A stretch of 64,000 bases of DNA. It comes from Papaver somniferum (lineage: Eukaryota > Streptophyta > Magnoliopsida > Ranunculales > Papaveraceae). Position numbers and translations under genes: made by a program. Below, one piece after another: positions 1-9,362 of this stretch. The DNA lies in assembly GCF_003573695.1 (NCBI RefSeq), contig NC_039362.1, positions 173,919,690 to 173,983,689 on the forward strand, written 5' to 3'. Under the pieces are notes generated by a model that had not been told where the DNA came from, did no database searches, and was given only the letters and a program-made list of their open reading frames with translations. The first letter of the stretch is position 1. Every line of letters starts with the position of its first letter.

Positions 1-923
1 ATAATAACAAAAGGAGCAAAAGTGAAAGAATTTGAGTCATAGAAAGGTAGAAGAACATGTTTACTAACTTGACAAGAATGACAAAGTTTGGTAGACTGTT
101 TCTTATTACATTGAATTAAAGAGTGGGAACGTAAATTATCTAAAATAGCTTGTCCAGGATGGCCAAGACGGCTGTGCCAGACATCAAATGAGCAGGCGGT
201 AAGAGACAGGGGAGGAGACTGGGATGGTTTTGAAGTGGGAACGGCAGAATCTGTGAGAGGATAAAGTTCCCCAGAGCTATCACAGCGAAGAAGGATCGCC
301 CTCGAATTCAAATCCTTCACAGAAAAACCATATAGATCAAATTCAACAGACACATGATTATCAGTAGTAAATTTACGAACGGAAATAAGGTTTTTGATAA
401 TATCAGGAACAACGAGAGTATATTTGAGGTGAAGAGTTCGGGAAGATAGATTTATAGAGTGGGTACCACTGGCCGTAACTGGGATAGAGTTGTCGTTGCC
501 AACTAAGATGGATTTAACATTGCTAGTGTTGAAAACAGTGTGTAACGTACCTGGATCCGCAGTAATATGTGAGGTTGCACCAGTGTCCATATAGAACGTG
601 TCGTCCGGTGACTGCAGACTCTTGGAGCTGTAAGCTTCCGCAAAGTCCGAAGGATGCAACATCTCTGTGGAAGGAATGGCATATGCTTGGGCCTGTCCAT
701 AGGCAGCATCTCGTGGACGTTGTTGGGTCTGGCGGGAGCGAGCTGGAGAAGGCCAGCAGAGAGGAGCTGTGGGCTGCCAGTGGGGGACGGTAGGGTATGG
801 GCTTGGAGGTGCAGCCCAGTAAGGCATATAGGGTGTTGGGTATGCTGGGTTTGGGTAGACTACAGCTCGTGGTTTATTGGGCTGACGGAACTGGGACGGG
901 GTTGGCAGAAGTGGGGGTTCTGC
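1..923 (-). pseudogene. Copia pol N-terminal part: aspartic protease and GAG-pre-integrase (broken)
   Basis: The minus-strand translation contains the retroviral-type aspartic protease core FYMDTGATSHITAD (around 560-600) and further on the GAG-pre-integrase motif DVWHSRLGHPGQ (around 150-190), followed by a Cys-rich segment toward the window edge. A proline- and tyrosine-rich linker between gag and protease lies at about 600-900. No CCHC zinc knuckle is visible between gag and protease. The frame is not continuous with gag, because a stop lies just after 924. Integrase, RT and RNase H would lie beyond the window edge. Confidence 0.8.
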
Positions 924-1651
924 TTAAAGCTGTTGGGTTTGAGGGCGTTGATGGTGCTGATTCCGCTTGTTGTAGCCGGAGCGCTGAGGACGCTGTCCTG
1001 TGGAGGAACCGGTGGCTGCTAGGGCTGTAGAAGACGCCATGGAGGTTTGTTGCGTACGAAGAATTTCTTCGGTGCACAGTTGTGAACGGGAAGCATCAAA
1101 CGTTGGCATATACTGTTGAATGAAAGACGCAACGGTGTTGTATTCCTCCGGAAGACCATTGACAAGTTGGATAACCAACCGTTTGTCATTCATGGGGAAG
1201 TCAAGATCAGTCAATCGATCCGACAATGACTTAAGCTTGTCACAGTAGTCATCAATGCTAGCACAATCAACAAACTTTAGATTGACAAATTTATTTTCAA
1301 GGGTTGTAACACGATTACCTTTGTTATCTTGAAAAACTTTTGAAGATGATCCCAAAGTTCTCTAGCGGTTTTTCCGGATTTCAAAACCGTGAGCATCAAG
1401 TCCTTGGCCATGGTGGAGAACATCCACTGACGGCACAAAGCGTCGAGTTGAGTCAAGATATTTTTTTCAATCTCCGTTGGTGGTGCGGATCCATCAATGA
1501 GGAATAGAAGACCGTGAGCTTGAAGATGTAGTTCAAAGAGAAAAACCCATGAAGAATATTCATCCTGTTTGATATCAAGGAGAATAGGGATTAGGGTTTT
1601 TATGTTTGTCACAACAAAGGATGGATGCACGGATTTTTTATCACCTGCCAT
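924..1651 (-). pseudogene. Copia gag polyprotein region (frameshifted)
   Basis: The first ATG after the primer binding site is at 1651 and opens MAGDKKSVHPSF. The protein matches the plant Copia gag type (UBN2 / Retrotran_gag): a WVFLFELHLQAHGL segment, then LWDHLQ, then DYCDKLKSLSDRL and LVIQLVNGLPEEY. The first frame (1277-1651) and the second (924-1355) join at about 1335-1345 in a T-rich run, which suggests one extra or missing base. Gag would form the virus-like particle that packages the element RNA. Not functional as it stands. Confidence 0.85.
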
Positions 1652-1733
1652 GGTTTTTCTAGGGTTCTAGGGAAGAAGAAGAAGGAGAAAAAGGAGAAGA
1701 AGAAAGATCGGTTTTAGGATCGTGATACCATCT

Positions 1734-1860
1734 TGAATTATGGTAAAACTCTCGCCCCCTTCCTTGAGGGAGAAGGGGAAATATATATTATTATTATTAT
1801 TCAATGAGAATATTTTGGGTCCTATAAATATGGCAAAATATAATCTATTACTCCTTTCCA
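1734..1860 (-). repeat. LTR (5' LTR of the partial Copia)
   Basis: On the minus strand the segment starts TGGAAAGGAG, holds a TATTTATAGG-type TATA stretch and an ATT microsatellite (1787-1801), and ends in TTCA three bases before the primer binding site. At 127 bp it is short for a Copia LTR. The start was placed at the TG where F-box similarity ends. With the partner LTR out of view, both edges are inferred. Confidence 0.6.
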
Positions 1861-2270
1861 TGACCACCAATTTTTCTAAGATGTATCCAAACGAAGCCAT
1901 TACATGAAGACAAAAAAACAACTTCGCAATCTTGAAATTTGAGAGGGTAATTCATGTGATTAGTAGTAAATTCACACGTTGTTGATGATGTTGTTGTTGA
2001 CAATGACAATAAAGACGATACTGACTTATAATCTATCGTGTATATTTTGTTACGTTTAGCCTCGCAAAACATAAAACTAGGATTGTTGCTACTGTAACTA
2101 AGCTCATGATTCATACTACGAAAACTAGGGTTATTAATTAAGGTACAAAAAGACTTACTCACGCATCTGAATCGTAAAAGAGACCTCCCTGGTAGCCTTA
2201 AGAAGATTTCTTTCAGAATGTCTTCCGGAAAGTATATCATTGCTGCAATTGCCTCTTTCTTCGTCTTCAT
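1848..2270 (-). pseudogene. F-box protein gene, truncated by Copia insertion
   Basis: From the ATG at 2270 the reading frame gives an N-terminal F-box of about 40 residues starting at residue 13 (YFPEDILKEIFLRLPGRSLL, then RFRCVSKSF). A region follows that ends in VVFLSSCNGFVW, the usual 'GSCNGLV' start of plant F-box-associated domains. Plant proteins of this type (SCF ubiquitin ligase substrate adaptors binding SKP1) are normally 350-420 residues; here only about 135 remain. The last few codons and the stop come from the Copia LTR. The F-box motif itself is intact, so a short truncated protein could be made if the gene is transcribed. Confidence 0.8.
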
Positions 2271-2459
2271 CTTTATGTCGTGTGAGAAGAAGAAAAAAAA
2301 TGGTTTTCAAGAAAATAGGGTTGGTGCAGTGGCCATACCTCAAATAAGTTTGTAAAGCCCTAATGCTTTGCCATACCTCAAATTAAGAAAATAGGGTTGG
2401 TGATCGGTGGCCGGGATTGAAATAGTCGAGACTTAGAATTAACGTGAAACACGGAAGAA

Positions 2460-2805
2460 ACTTGTTGAACAAGTTGCAGAACTTTTTTTTTGGAATACAA
2501 GAGATATGAGATATATACGGATATTACTCGCACAAAACCCAAATACTACCCCTCGATCGAACCAAATGATCAAAACATTAAACTTGGATTGGATCGAAGA
2601 ACACAAAAGTTATCCTTTGGAGTAGATTTTGTAAACACATTTGCAACCTGATTTTTGGAAGAGATAAAACGGACATGGAGAATTGATAATCATTTTCTGG
2701 GTGCTTCGTGTGACCATGGAGAATTGGGTTCACTGTAAGATAAGTAGCACCTAAGCTATCACACCATAGAGTAGAAGGAAATTCATGAAGAAGTGATTCC
2801 ACCAA
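2460..2805 (-). mobile_element. Copia 3'-end remnant (RNase H, PPT, start of LTR)
   Basis: Minus-strand translation of 2578-2805 gives the end of a Copia RNase H domain: [19 protein letters not shown] matches the family pattern 'WCDN.GA..L..NP..H.R.KH'. The KH dipeptide follows, but the later FTK motif is out of frame. Downstream on the same strand a purine-rich GATCGAGGGGTAG (about 2549-2562) is a likely polypurine tract, and TATTTGGGTTTTGTGCG after it looks like the start of a 3' LTR. No other part of the element is seen, so this is an old deletion remnant. Confidence 0.65.
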
Positions 2806-2857
2806 TAGTAAGTATCCGCTTCCTTGTAAAATCTAGAACTACAAACTGAAGACAGCA

Positions 2858-2933
2858 GGTTTTGCGGTGAATTTCAATCATCGTTTACTCTTCTGATTTG
2901 GAGTCAGACGCGCTATCATTGCGCCACAGATCC
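2858..2933 (-). pseudogene. tRNA-Trp(CCA)-like pseudogene
   Basis: Reading the minus strand from 2933, GGATCTGTGGCGCAATG followed by ATAGCGCG matches the acceptor strand, A box and D arm of plant nuclear tRNA-Trp. CTGACTCCAAATCAG then gives the anticodon arm with loop anticodon CCA. The T arm is degenerate (no clean GTTCGATTC; a rough ATTGAAATTC instead) and the acceptor stem cannot close. It could be a decayed tRNA gene or a tRNA-derived SINE head; no SINE body or A-rich tail was recognised. Confidence 0.6.
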
Positions 2934-2949
2934 GATGGTGACCATTTGC

Positions 2950-3560
2950 CTCACAAGAATACTAAGCTATTCTTGAACTTGATTCGGAAAAAATGTTTAT
3001 CATCTCTTTGTCAAATGCAATTACCAGCACCTACAAGGCTACAAGCAAGAAATATAATATTGCTACATGTATTTAATTTCCAAGTCAAGGTCACGCTCTA
3101 ATACTTGTTAATGAATGAAACACAACAAGTTAATCAAACATAATTCATGAATAATGATAAACAAAGGATGCTAAGGAGATTCTTAGTGGAATCTATTGCC
3201 AAAAACTTTTCAAGAAACCAACCAGAGGGAAATATTATGTGGAGTTCATTATCAGTGCAATGTCGCCGTGAGATGGAATAAGATGGTCCATGCTGCGAGA
3301 TGGAATACTGGAATAGGATGGTCCAAGCCGGGCAGCAACTGCAAGGTGATACAAAGTCTTATTTTGCATCACATATACAAAGTGGTGGGAGGTATACACA
3401 CAAAAAGTGGTGCATATATAGCTCTATCATATAGAATGAGCAGTTCAGTTCTAACTGATACAACAATGAAAAACCCAACCCAGAGACAGTCAATGGGTGC
3501 ATGAACAAACCCTACGGTCACCACAGAACTCGTCAAACATAAAAAGCTGAATAACGTAGA
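2950..3560. other. Gene-free spacer
   Basis: No coding region with family similarity was found. A short imperfect direct repeat occurs at about 3265-3330 (two copies of 'GAGATGGAATA...GATGGTCCA'). Confidence 0.4.
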
Positions 3561-3564
3561 AAAT

Positions 3565-3850
3565 CCAATCACAAGGAGGGTGTGTGTTTCTCGTGATTTT
3601 CTTCAATAGTTGTATTTTCGTGTACAGTTACAAATGTATGTTGTGCGTAAACATGAATAGACAATGTTTCACGCATACAAGGGCTGTTTAGAAAACTATA
3701 TTTTATGACATAAAACTTGGGTGATTCTGATAGTTCCCAATTTACAAAAGTTCACTCTCATTAGAATATTATAATTGCTATTATAGTATCAAATTTGAGT
3801 GACTAAGATGTTGGTGGAATCTGATTTGTTAAAGCAACGATGGTTTGAGT
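3565..3850 (+). repeat. Copy of the segment downstream of the B3-like gene array
   Basis: The segment starts AATCACAAGGAGGGTGTGTG and ends near CTAAGATGTTGGTGGAA. It matches, with substitutions and small indels, 22460-22601 joined to 32877-33000, and 34115-34390. In those places it lies downstream of B3-like coding debris, so it marks an array unit, not a mobile element. It is non-coding. Confidence 0.75.
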
Positions 3851-3959
3851 GGTGACCAAGTAAACAAAGAAGATGTGTAAAATTTTCCGCAAAACACAAC
3901 GCAAAAGAGAAGGTATTTTAATTAGATCCGAAAATGTAATACATTGACTGAATCAGGAG

Positions 3960-5200
3960 AGAGGACAACTTTTAAACTTGCTGCTCAAGTGCGTGCGGAA
4001 GGGGCAGCTCCAAGTACTCCTAGAGATGCGGGTCCAGCACCAGCAGCATGATGGCCACCTGCGGTGGCCTTTTGAGTATCCTTCTACAAAAAATGAAAAT
4101 AACTTAGCATCCATTTGAAAATATCATTATTCCGCATCAAGGCATGCCATTTTTGTGAAAAACAGCATCAAACCAACTATCAGCTGAAAAATACTACAAA
4201 GGAACATAACATATACCTCAAACTTCGAACTACCTCCAATGGCGTTTCATTTCACAGTTTTCCAACAATTACGTGATAATTAAAAGTTGTTTAAGTTGCA
4301 CATCATTAAAAATAAACAAGGTGAAGTGAAACTAAACATTAGCGTGAATGAGCTCAACTAATGAGTACTATGAATGAACACAAACTACACCATACATCAC
4401 TAATTTCCAACTAGTATTCAATGTTACTTCTTTTCATAGGTTTGAAAGAACACCATGGTCGAGTGGTTACAAGTATGTCTGAGATGCGCCTTTCTTTACT
4501 AATCCCAATTATAATGTTGGCAGCATATTTCCATCACACCAAACCCAATGTCACCTTGCAAGATGCTAGAACCAAAGTGGACATTATACATAAACAATTT
4601 TACAATACGGAAAATGGGTCATTTGTCCAAATATTTTTAAAACACGGTTCAAATGGACGAGTAAAAAATAGTTTGGGTGAAATGGACAAAAAGAAAATAG
4701 CAAGGATGAAACTGGATTCATCCTGACTTAAACCTAAAAAATAGCAAAAATAAAACTGGATGCATCATGTGTAAATTAAAAATAAGAAAAAATATTTAAA
4801 AATGTGCAGGATGAAACTATTTACATCCTGACAATTTTTATATTTTTGTCTATTTAAACAGTATCAAAATCTAACTGTCCTTTTCACCCAGGAATTGTTG
4901 ATTTCGGTCATTTTAACCAATTTTGTGTTTACAATAATCGACAACAATGGCTACAACAATTTTACATTATACACAGATTGTAGAGATGTTGTCACTAAAA
5001 GAAGTTACGAAGACAATAGAATCACTATTAGGATGTCTGATCGCACCTCTTTGGGTTTTAACACTTACTTCATAACAAACCCGATGTCTTTTTGCATGAT
5101 GTTAAAAACCAAACACATTAATCGAATTCACCAATCTCCACATCATTGCATGGCTACTAACTAGTTAACTGACACTATTAACAAAACTAAGAAATGCTTC
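3960..5200 (-). pseudogene. Partial duplicate of the RPS26 locus (last exon plus part of intron 4)
   Basis: 3990-4085 is a diverged copy of the last RPS26 exon at 43187-43285, including the downstream stretch TACATTGACTGAATCAG. Further on, 4380-4620 and about 4960-5165 match intron 4 of the intact gene, sharing for example CAATGTTACTTCTTTT, CATTTCCATCACA and TACTAACTAGTTAAC. Because intron sequence is included, the copy came from DNA duplication and not retroposition. The exons upstream of intron 4 are absent and the exon copy has substitutions and indels, so it is not expected to encode protein. Confidence 0.8.
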
Positions 5201-5399
5201 ACTTTGGGTGTGAACTTTATAACTCCAATTCTTGCGGTAACACTCCAATATGAGCAGTGACTTCTCGTCTGGAAATTTGGTATGTCTCGCAGTAAAACTG
5301 CTATCTAATAGGTGAGTTGCAACTATCTATCGAATGGGACGGCATATTATATAGCAAAATAAAATAATATAACCATATCTGCATTTTTTGTTCAGGGAC

Positions 5400-5890
5400 T
5401 TATTCTCCACGTAGGATATGGATTGTCTAATCAGGTGAGTAGAGTGTTTCTCATAATTTTGTATCAGTGTATGAATTGAGATGTTGTAAGCAATTCTAAT
5501 CACATGAATAGGAGGAGGAGATCACTAGAACTCTATTCTAGGTGTAACTTCTATAACAAACCAGTCATGTCATTGAAGATTGATTTCCTACCACTTGTTA
5601 TGTGTTCATTTTTTTAGCATGTGGTTTCACATTATAGAACCTATTCGCTATAAATGATGAGATTTTAAGTCAACGAATTAAGTTGGGATTTCTATGATAA
5701 TAAACTACGGAAATTCGATTTGGAGCTTCAGAGTCTTTTTCATGTCATTGAAGATTGATTTTGTACCACTTGTTATGTGTTCATTTTTTTTTAGCATGTG
5801 GTCTCACATGATAGAACCTATTCATAGCACGTACCTTTACTACCGACTACCGGAAATGATGAGATTTTAAGTCAAGGAATTAAGTTGGAC
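5400..5890 (+). pseudogene. B3-like gene fragment, with a 174-bp internal duplication
   Basis: 5650-5730 translates to residues closely resembling KDEILRHGINVEVYDSKLRK of the intact B3-like protein at 41946-42509 (here NDEILSQ..KLGFYDNKLRKFD). Its upstream sequence (5500-5640) recurs at 33050-33250. The block starting TCATGTCATTGAAGATTGATT at about 5567 is repeated at about 5741, with a 26-bp insertion before AAATGATGAGATTTTAAGTC in the second copy. The 3' half of the B3 domain is missing, so this is a pseudogene. Confidence 0.7.
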
Positions 5891-6149
5891 GACAAAGAAA
5901 GTGCGAAGAATTCGCCCGGAGCGGCCATGTAAGGTTTGTATTAACAACTGTTAATACAAATTTCATGGAAACCAGACCATTTATTTCAACTAGTTTATCA
6001 CCCGTGCGATGCACGGGTATGTTTCTTGCTATCTGAGTATTGGTCTTGTTATAAAAAGGATAGCAACTCAGCAAGCATAAGTATGATACTCTTCTTAGAA
6101 ATACTAGATTTGTGCCCGTGCTACGCACCGGACAGTTTCTTTCTTTTAA

Positions 6150-6535
6150 TTTGGTGTGCGTGGTGTTTCGCCCCGCCCGTGGAGATGCATTTTTGATTTG
6201 GTGTGCGAGGGGCTTCATCCCGACCCGTGGAGATGCATTTTTGACTTGGTGTGTGTGGGGCTTCGGCCCGGCCCATGGAGATGCATTTTTGATTGGGTGT
6301 GCGCGGGGCTTTGCCCCGTTCCATAGAGATGCATTTTAAATTGGGTGTGCGCGGGGTTTCGCCCCGCCGCGTGGAGATGCATTTTTTGTTTGACGTGTGC
6401 GGGGTTTCGTCCCTCCCCGTGGGGATGCATTTTTTATTTAGTGTGCGCGGGGCTTCCCCGTCCTGTGGTGATGCATTTTTTATTTGGTGTGCACGGCGAT
6501 GTATTTTTTATTTGGTGTGGCGGGCAAACACATTA
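6150..6535. repeat. 48-bp GC-rich minisatellite, about 8 copies
   Basis: Units built around GGAGATGCATTTTTGATTTG plus GTGTGCGCGGGGCTTCGCCC recur at 6181, 6229, 6277, 6325, 6373, 6420 and 6468, with a shorter last unit near 6497. The period is 48 bp, a multiple of three, so several frames stay open on both strands and yield artefactual repeat 'proteins'. Each unit contains a small GGGGCTTCGCCCC-type palindrome. Confidence 0.9.
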
Positions 6536-6733
6536 AATAGATGAAGAATATGTGAATATTTTATTAATTTTTTCATTTTATTTTCGCAGAAAATATGTGG
6601 ATTTTTTCCCTTTATATATTAATTTGAAAAAAAAAGTCCTTATACGGTAGATACTCGATTTCCTAATTGAATTTGGATTTCCATAAAATTCCAAGCACGG
6701 TAGATTAGATTTTCCTTTTGAGTTTGTAATTTT

Positions 6734-6935
6734 TAAACTAATCATACATTGTCAAGTGTCCTCGTGAATTCCAAATTCAATTTGGTTTCCTTTTTTTAAT
6801 CATTTCCTGTTCTTTTTAAACCAATCATATGTTGCCAAGTGTCCTTACGAATTCCAAATTGAATTTTGTTTCCTTTTTTTTATCTTTTCCTATTCTTTTT
6901 AAACCAATCATACGTTGCCAAGTGTCCTCACCAAA
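6734..6935. repeat. 84-bp tandem repeat, three copies
   Basis: Copies begin with AAACCAATCATATGTTGCCAAGTGTCC or close variants at about 6734, 6818 and 6901 and contain GAATTCCAAATTGAATTTTG and T-rich runs. The repeat lies directly beside the 48-bp minisatellite, presumably in the same Helitron-like unit. Confidence 0.8.
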
Positions 6936-6939
6936 ACGC

Positions 6940-8607
6940 TAGTTTCACAAAACTCAAAAAAAAAACCTATTTCAGCCAATAGAAAGCGAAGATTTCCTCA
7001 CCATTCAATGTGGGAGCTTTATTTGTCTAGGTTTTTTAAGTATTTAGATTAACATTAAACATAAGTGGGACAGATGCCCAAATTCCTTCTTTCAAAAATA
7101 TTTTAGGCTTAAAGATCTCCATTTGCATGGTAATATTATAACCCCATGTGATTGATAGATTAGGTCCCAGCCAATAAGATTACATCAACCGAAAAAGATC
7201 CCACAAAATATGGCTATGGGAATTTATTTATCTGGTCATCTTTTTCCTTTTCTTCTTTTTTTTGTTTTTTTGTTATAGGCTGATGCCGCTGGTCACCTTC
7301 TTCGAGTACAGTATTACTCGATTCTCACACGTTACCATACTAAAAATAATGGCAAAGATCTTCAATTATATGGCAATAATCCCATATGATGTATTGCTCA
7401 ATTCTCGCATGTTTAAAAGATCTGCAAAATATGTACTCCATATTTTGCTTGAATCTCGAACATTTAGTAAAAAGAAAAATCTATAAGTAATACATGATTC
7501 CGTTTTTTTAGAACACATAACTATGCAGGAACTTGCAAAGTCTCAAAATGTCACAGGATGGTTAATCATGTCAAGAACTGAATTATGTAATAGCATGTAG
7601 CATGTATTCTCACAGTAAATGACCAACCAAAAGCGGACATTTAATCTAAACATGTGAAGAATACTTAGTTAGCACCACTTGTTGTGGAGAAAAGAATTAT
7701 GTAACTCCACTAATAATACTCGTTGACAATTAATCTCAGTAGCTGCTGGACAGATTAAATAATTGCTTTTGTTCTTATAGGTTCTGACAGAAAGACAACA
7801 TACATTATATAATAATAGAGCCTGGAGTTATAGAGTTAAAGATTTTAAGACCACAAATTCTGGGAAAATAAAAGAGAGAATGGTGATAAACATCAGTTCA
7901 TCTTAATGAGCAAGGGAAGCCTATATCTGCGATAAACCGAAAACAAAATAGCTATTTTCCAGTAAAAAAGGAGTCTTCTTTTTCTTCACTTGATCATACT
8001 TTTGAAAGATACTTCTATTGAAGAACTGTTAATTGTATTCAGTTCTGTTTTAAAATCCTACCTGTTCATAAACTATCGACCAAAATCATTAAAAAAAAAA
8101 GTAGATGAATCGAACTTGTACCTCGCGTATTTAAATCTTGCACCCGTTTACTCGCCAGTGATAACCCTAAAGTTTTATTTTTTAGGCCATTTAGTCAATA
8201 AATTAATCCTAACTAATTAAATAGACAACCGTTAATCAAAATGAAAAAAATAGGATTAGTGTTTACCGGAAGAAAATGCTATGTATCATTTTCAGCAAAA
8301 AAATCAATTTCATTACTTCCCATCAAATTTCCTTCTTGCGACAATGTATTAGGAATCCCATTGAAACAACATAAATAGGATCAATCGATTTCATATTTGA
8401 GATTACCAGCAAAACAAACAACAATAGTAAATCAGAAACAATACCTAAACCTCCAAAAAAAAAACAAAAAAAAGGAGCATATCCTAGAAGAAAACAGCTA
8501 CGTGCAAACAGTGGTTCGGCCTTTCCTCGAATGCTTTTTATAGAGAGACCAAACCAACAAACTACGAAAGGGAAAATCAAGAAATACATACAAATTTACA
8601 CCAATAT
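6940..8607. other. AT-rich spacer without a recognised gene
   Basis: Short open frames here have no family signature. Weak internal repetition around 'AAAGATCT(T/C)CA...ATGGTAAT' is seen near 7110, 7350 and 7420. The part at 8440-8570 resembles 14220-14335 on the far side of the next Copia element (both contain TTCGGCCT(C/T)TCCTCGA), suggesting an older local duplication. Confidence 0.4.
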
Positions 8608-8612
8608 TCCTT

Positions 8613-8899
8613 TGTGAGATTTGTAAACAGCTATCTTTAATGATGTTGATAGTTCAAGGATGTACACAGATATTGATAAACAGAAGTATGATGTAATAGA
8701 GATATCAATAAGTGATGAGATAAGTTTTCTAGTATTCAGATATAATGATAGGGACATTACAGAACAGCATTTATAGTCATACGAAGGACAAGCTGGGATA
8801 AAAACCCTAAAGGATAAACCTAGGATATTCCTACTAGAAATCAGACAAAAGGATAAGGGTAATAAAGAAAGAGTAAAAACACAATATTACTGTCTAATA
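8613..8899 (-). repeat. 3' LTR of the 8.6-13.8 kb Copia (287 bp)
   Basis: It is bounded on the element side by the polypurine tract and on the outer side by TSD TCCTT. It aligns with each half of the duplicated 5' LTR at 13253-13763. Confidence 0.9.
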
Positions 8900-8906
8900 C
8901 TCCCCC

Positions 8907-9299
8907 TCAAACTGATGCAGCAGAGTCACAGAAATGCATCAGTTTGTCACGAAGGCCATCAAGAATTGGCAAAGGTAAGCCCTTGGTGAAGACATCCGCA
9001 ATCTGGAGAGATGATGAGATAAACTCAATATCCATAGTGCCAGCTTGAACTAGATCTCTGATGTAGTGATAGGTCAGCTCAATGTGCTTTGAGCGTGCAT
9101 GAAAGACTGTCTTCAGAGCCAAGGCACGTGCACCCAAGTTGTCACAGAATAAGTGATGAGGAGTGGAGATTTGAATGTTCAGTTCTTCAAGAAGTGTAGC
9201 TATCCATATAACTTCAGAGGCAAGGCAGGATAATGCTTTGTATTTAGCTTCTATTGATGACTTGGAGACAGTCGGTTGCTTCTTAGACTGCCAAGACAC
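8907..9299 (-). pseudogene. Copia RNase H domain
   Basis: Minus-strand frame with SWQSKKQPTVSKSSIEAKYK, then LFCDNLGARALA, ARSKHIELTYHYIRD and ADVFTKGLP, which are successive hallmarks of Copia RNase H. The domain removes the RNA strand during reverse transcription. It is separated from the RT frame by an in-frame TGA at about 9364 (SDSD*AG, where the family has Trp). Translation resumes in the same frame after it, so a single point mutation probably split the two. It ends at the polypurine tract. Confidence 0.85.
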
Positions 9300-9362
9300 T
9301 AGTGTAAAACCAACAAAGACACAGTAACCAGAGGTGGATCTACTAGAGTCAGGGCATCCGGC

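Larger units (their letters stand above)
1..1860 (-). mobile_element. Ty1/Copia LTR retrotransposon, partial (cut by window edge)
   Basis: Read on the minus strand, the segment holds one LTR (1734-1860), a primer binding site TGGTATCACGATCC (1717-1730), a gag region and the start of pol (protease and GAG-pre-integrase), and runs off the window at base 1. This order is diagnostic of Ty1/Copia. The LTR starts with TG exactly where the F-box reading frame at 1848-2270 loses similarity to its family, so the element appears to have inserted into that gene. The second LTR and the target duplication lie outside the window. Frameshifts in gag and pol show the copy is inactive. Confidence 0.9.
5990..6935 (-). 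mobile_element. Helitron-like element(s), two stacked 3' ends
   Basis: On the minus strand, CCCGTGCATCGCACGGG is a strong hairpin followed 8 bases later by CTAG then T (CTAG at 5990-5993). This is the canonical Helitron 3' terminus (hairpin, short spacer, CTRR, insertion before T). A second hairpin of the same type (CCGGTGCGTAGCACGGG) with CTAGT follows at about 6104-6120, so two related ends are stacked in one orientation. The interior holds two minisatellites, common in plant Helitrons. No Rep/helicase ORF is present, so it would be non-autonomous. The 5' TC end was not located and the right boundary is a guess. Confidence 0.6.

Noticed and set aside
569..1030. Plus-strand ORFs of up to 122 codons
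   Set aside because: They are the antisense of the Copia gag-protease region, which has clear motifs on the minus strand.
4435..4500. tRNA-like stretch (ATGGTCGAGTGGTTACAAG)
   Set aside because: It resembles a tRNA A box, but no anticodon arm or B box follows, and the segment aligns to RPS26 intron 4 at about 43690-43740, so it is intron sequence.
6150..6535. CRISPR-like regular repeat
   Set aside because: Units are head to tail without unique spacers, and the sequence is plant nuclear DNA.
6112..6544. Several overlapping ORFs on both strands with GDAF/MHF repeats
   Set aside because: They are produced by the 48-bp minisatellite, whose period is divisible by three; no start context or family match.
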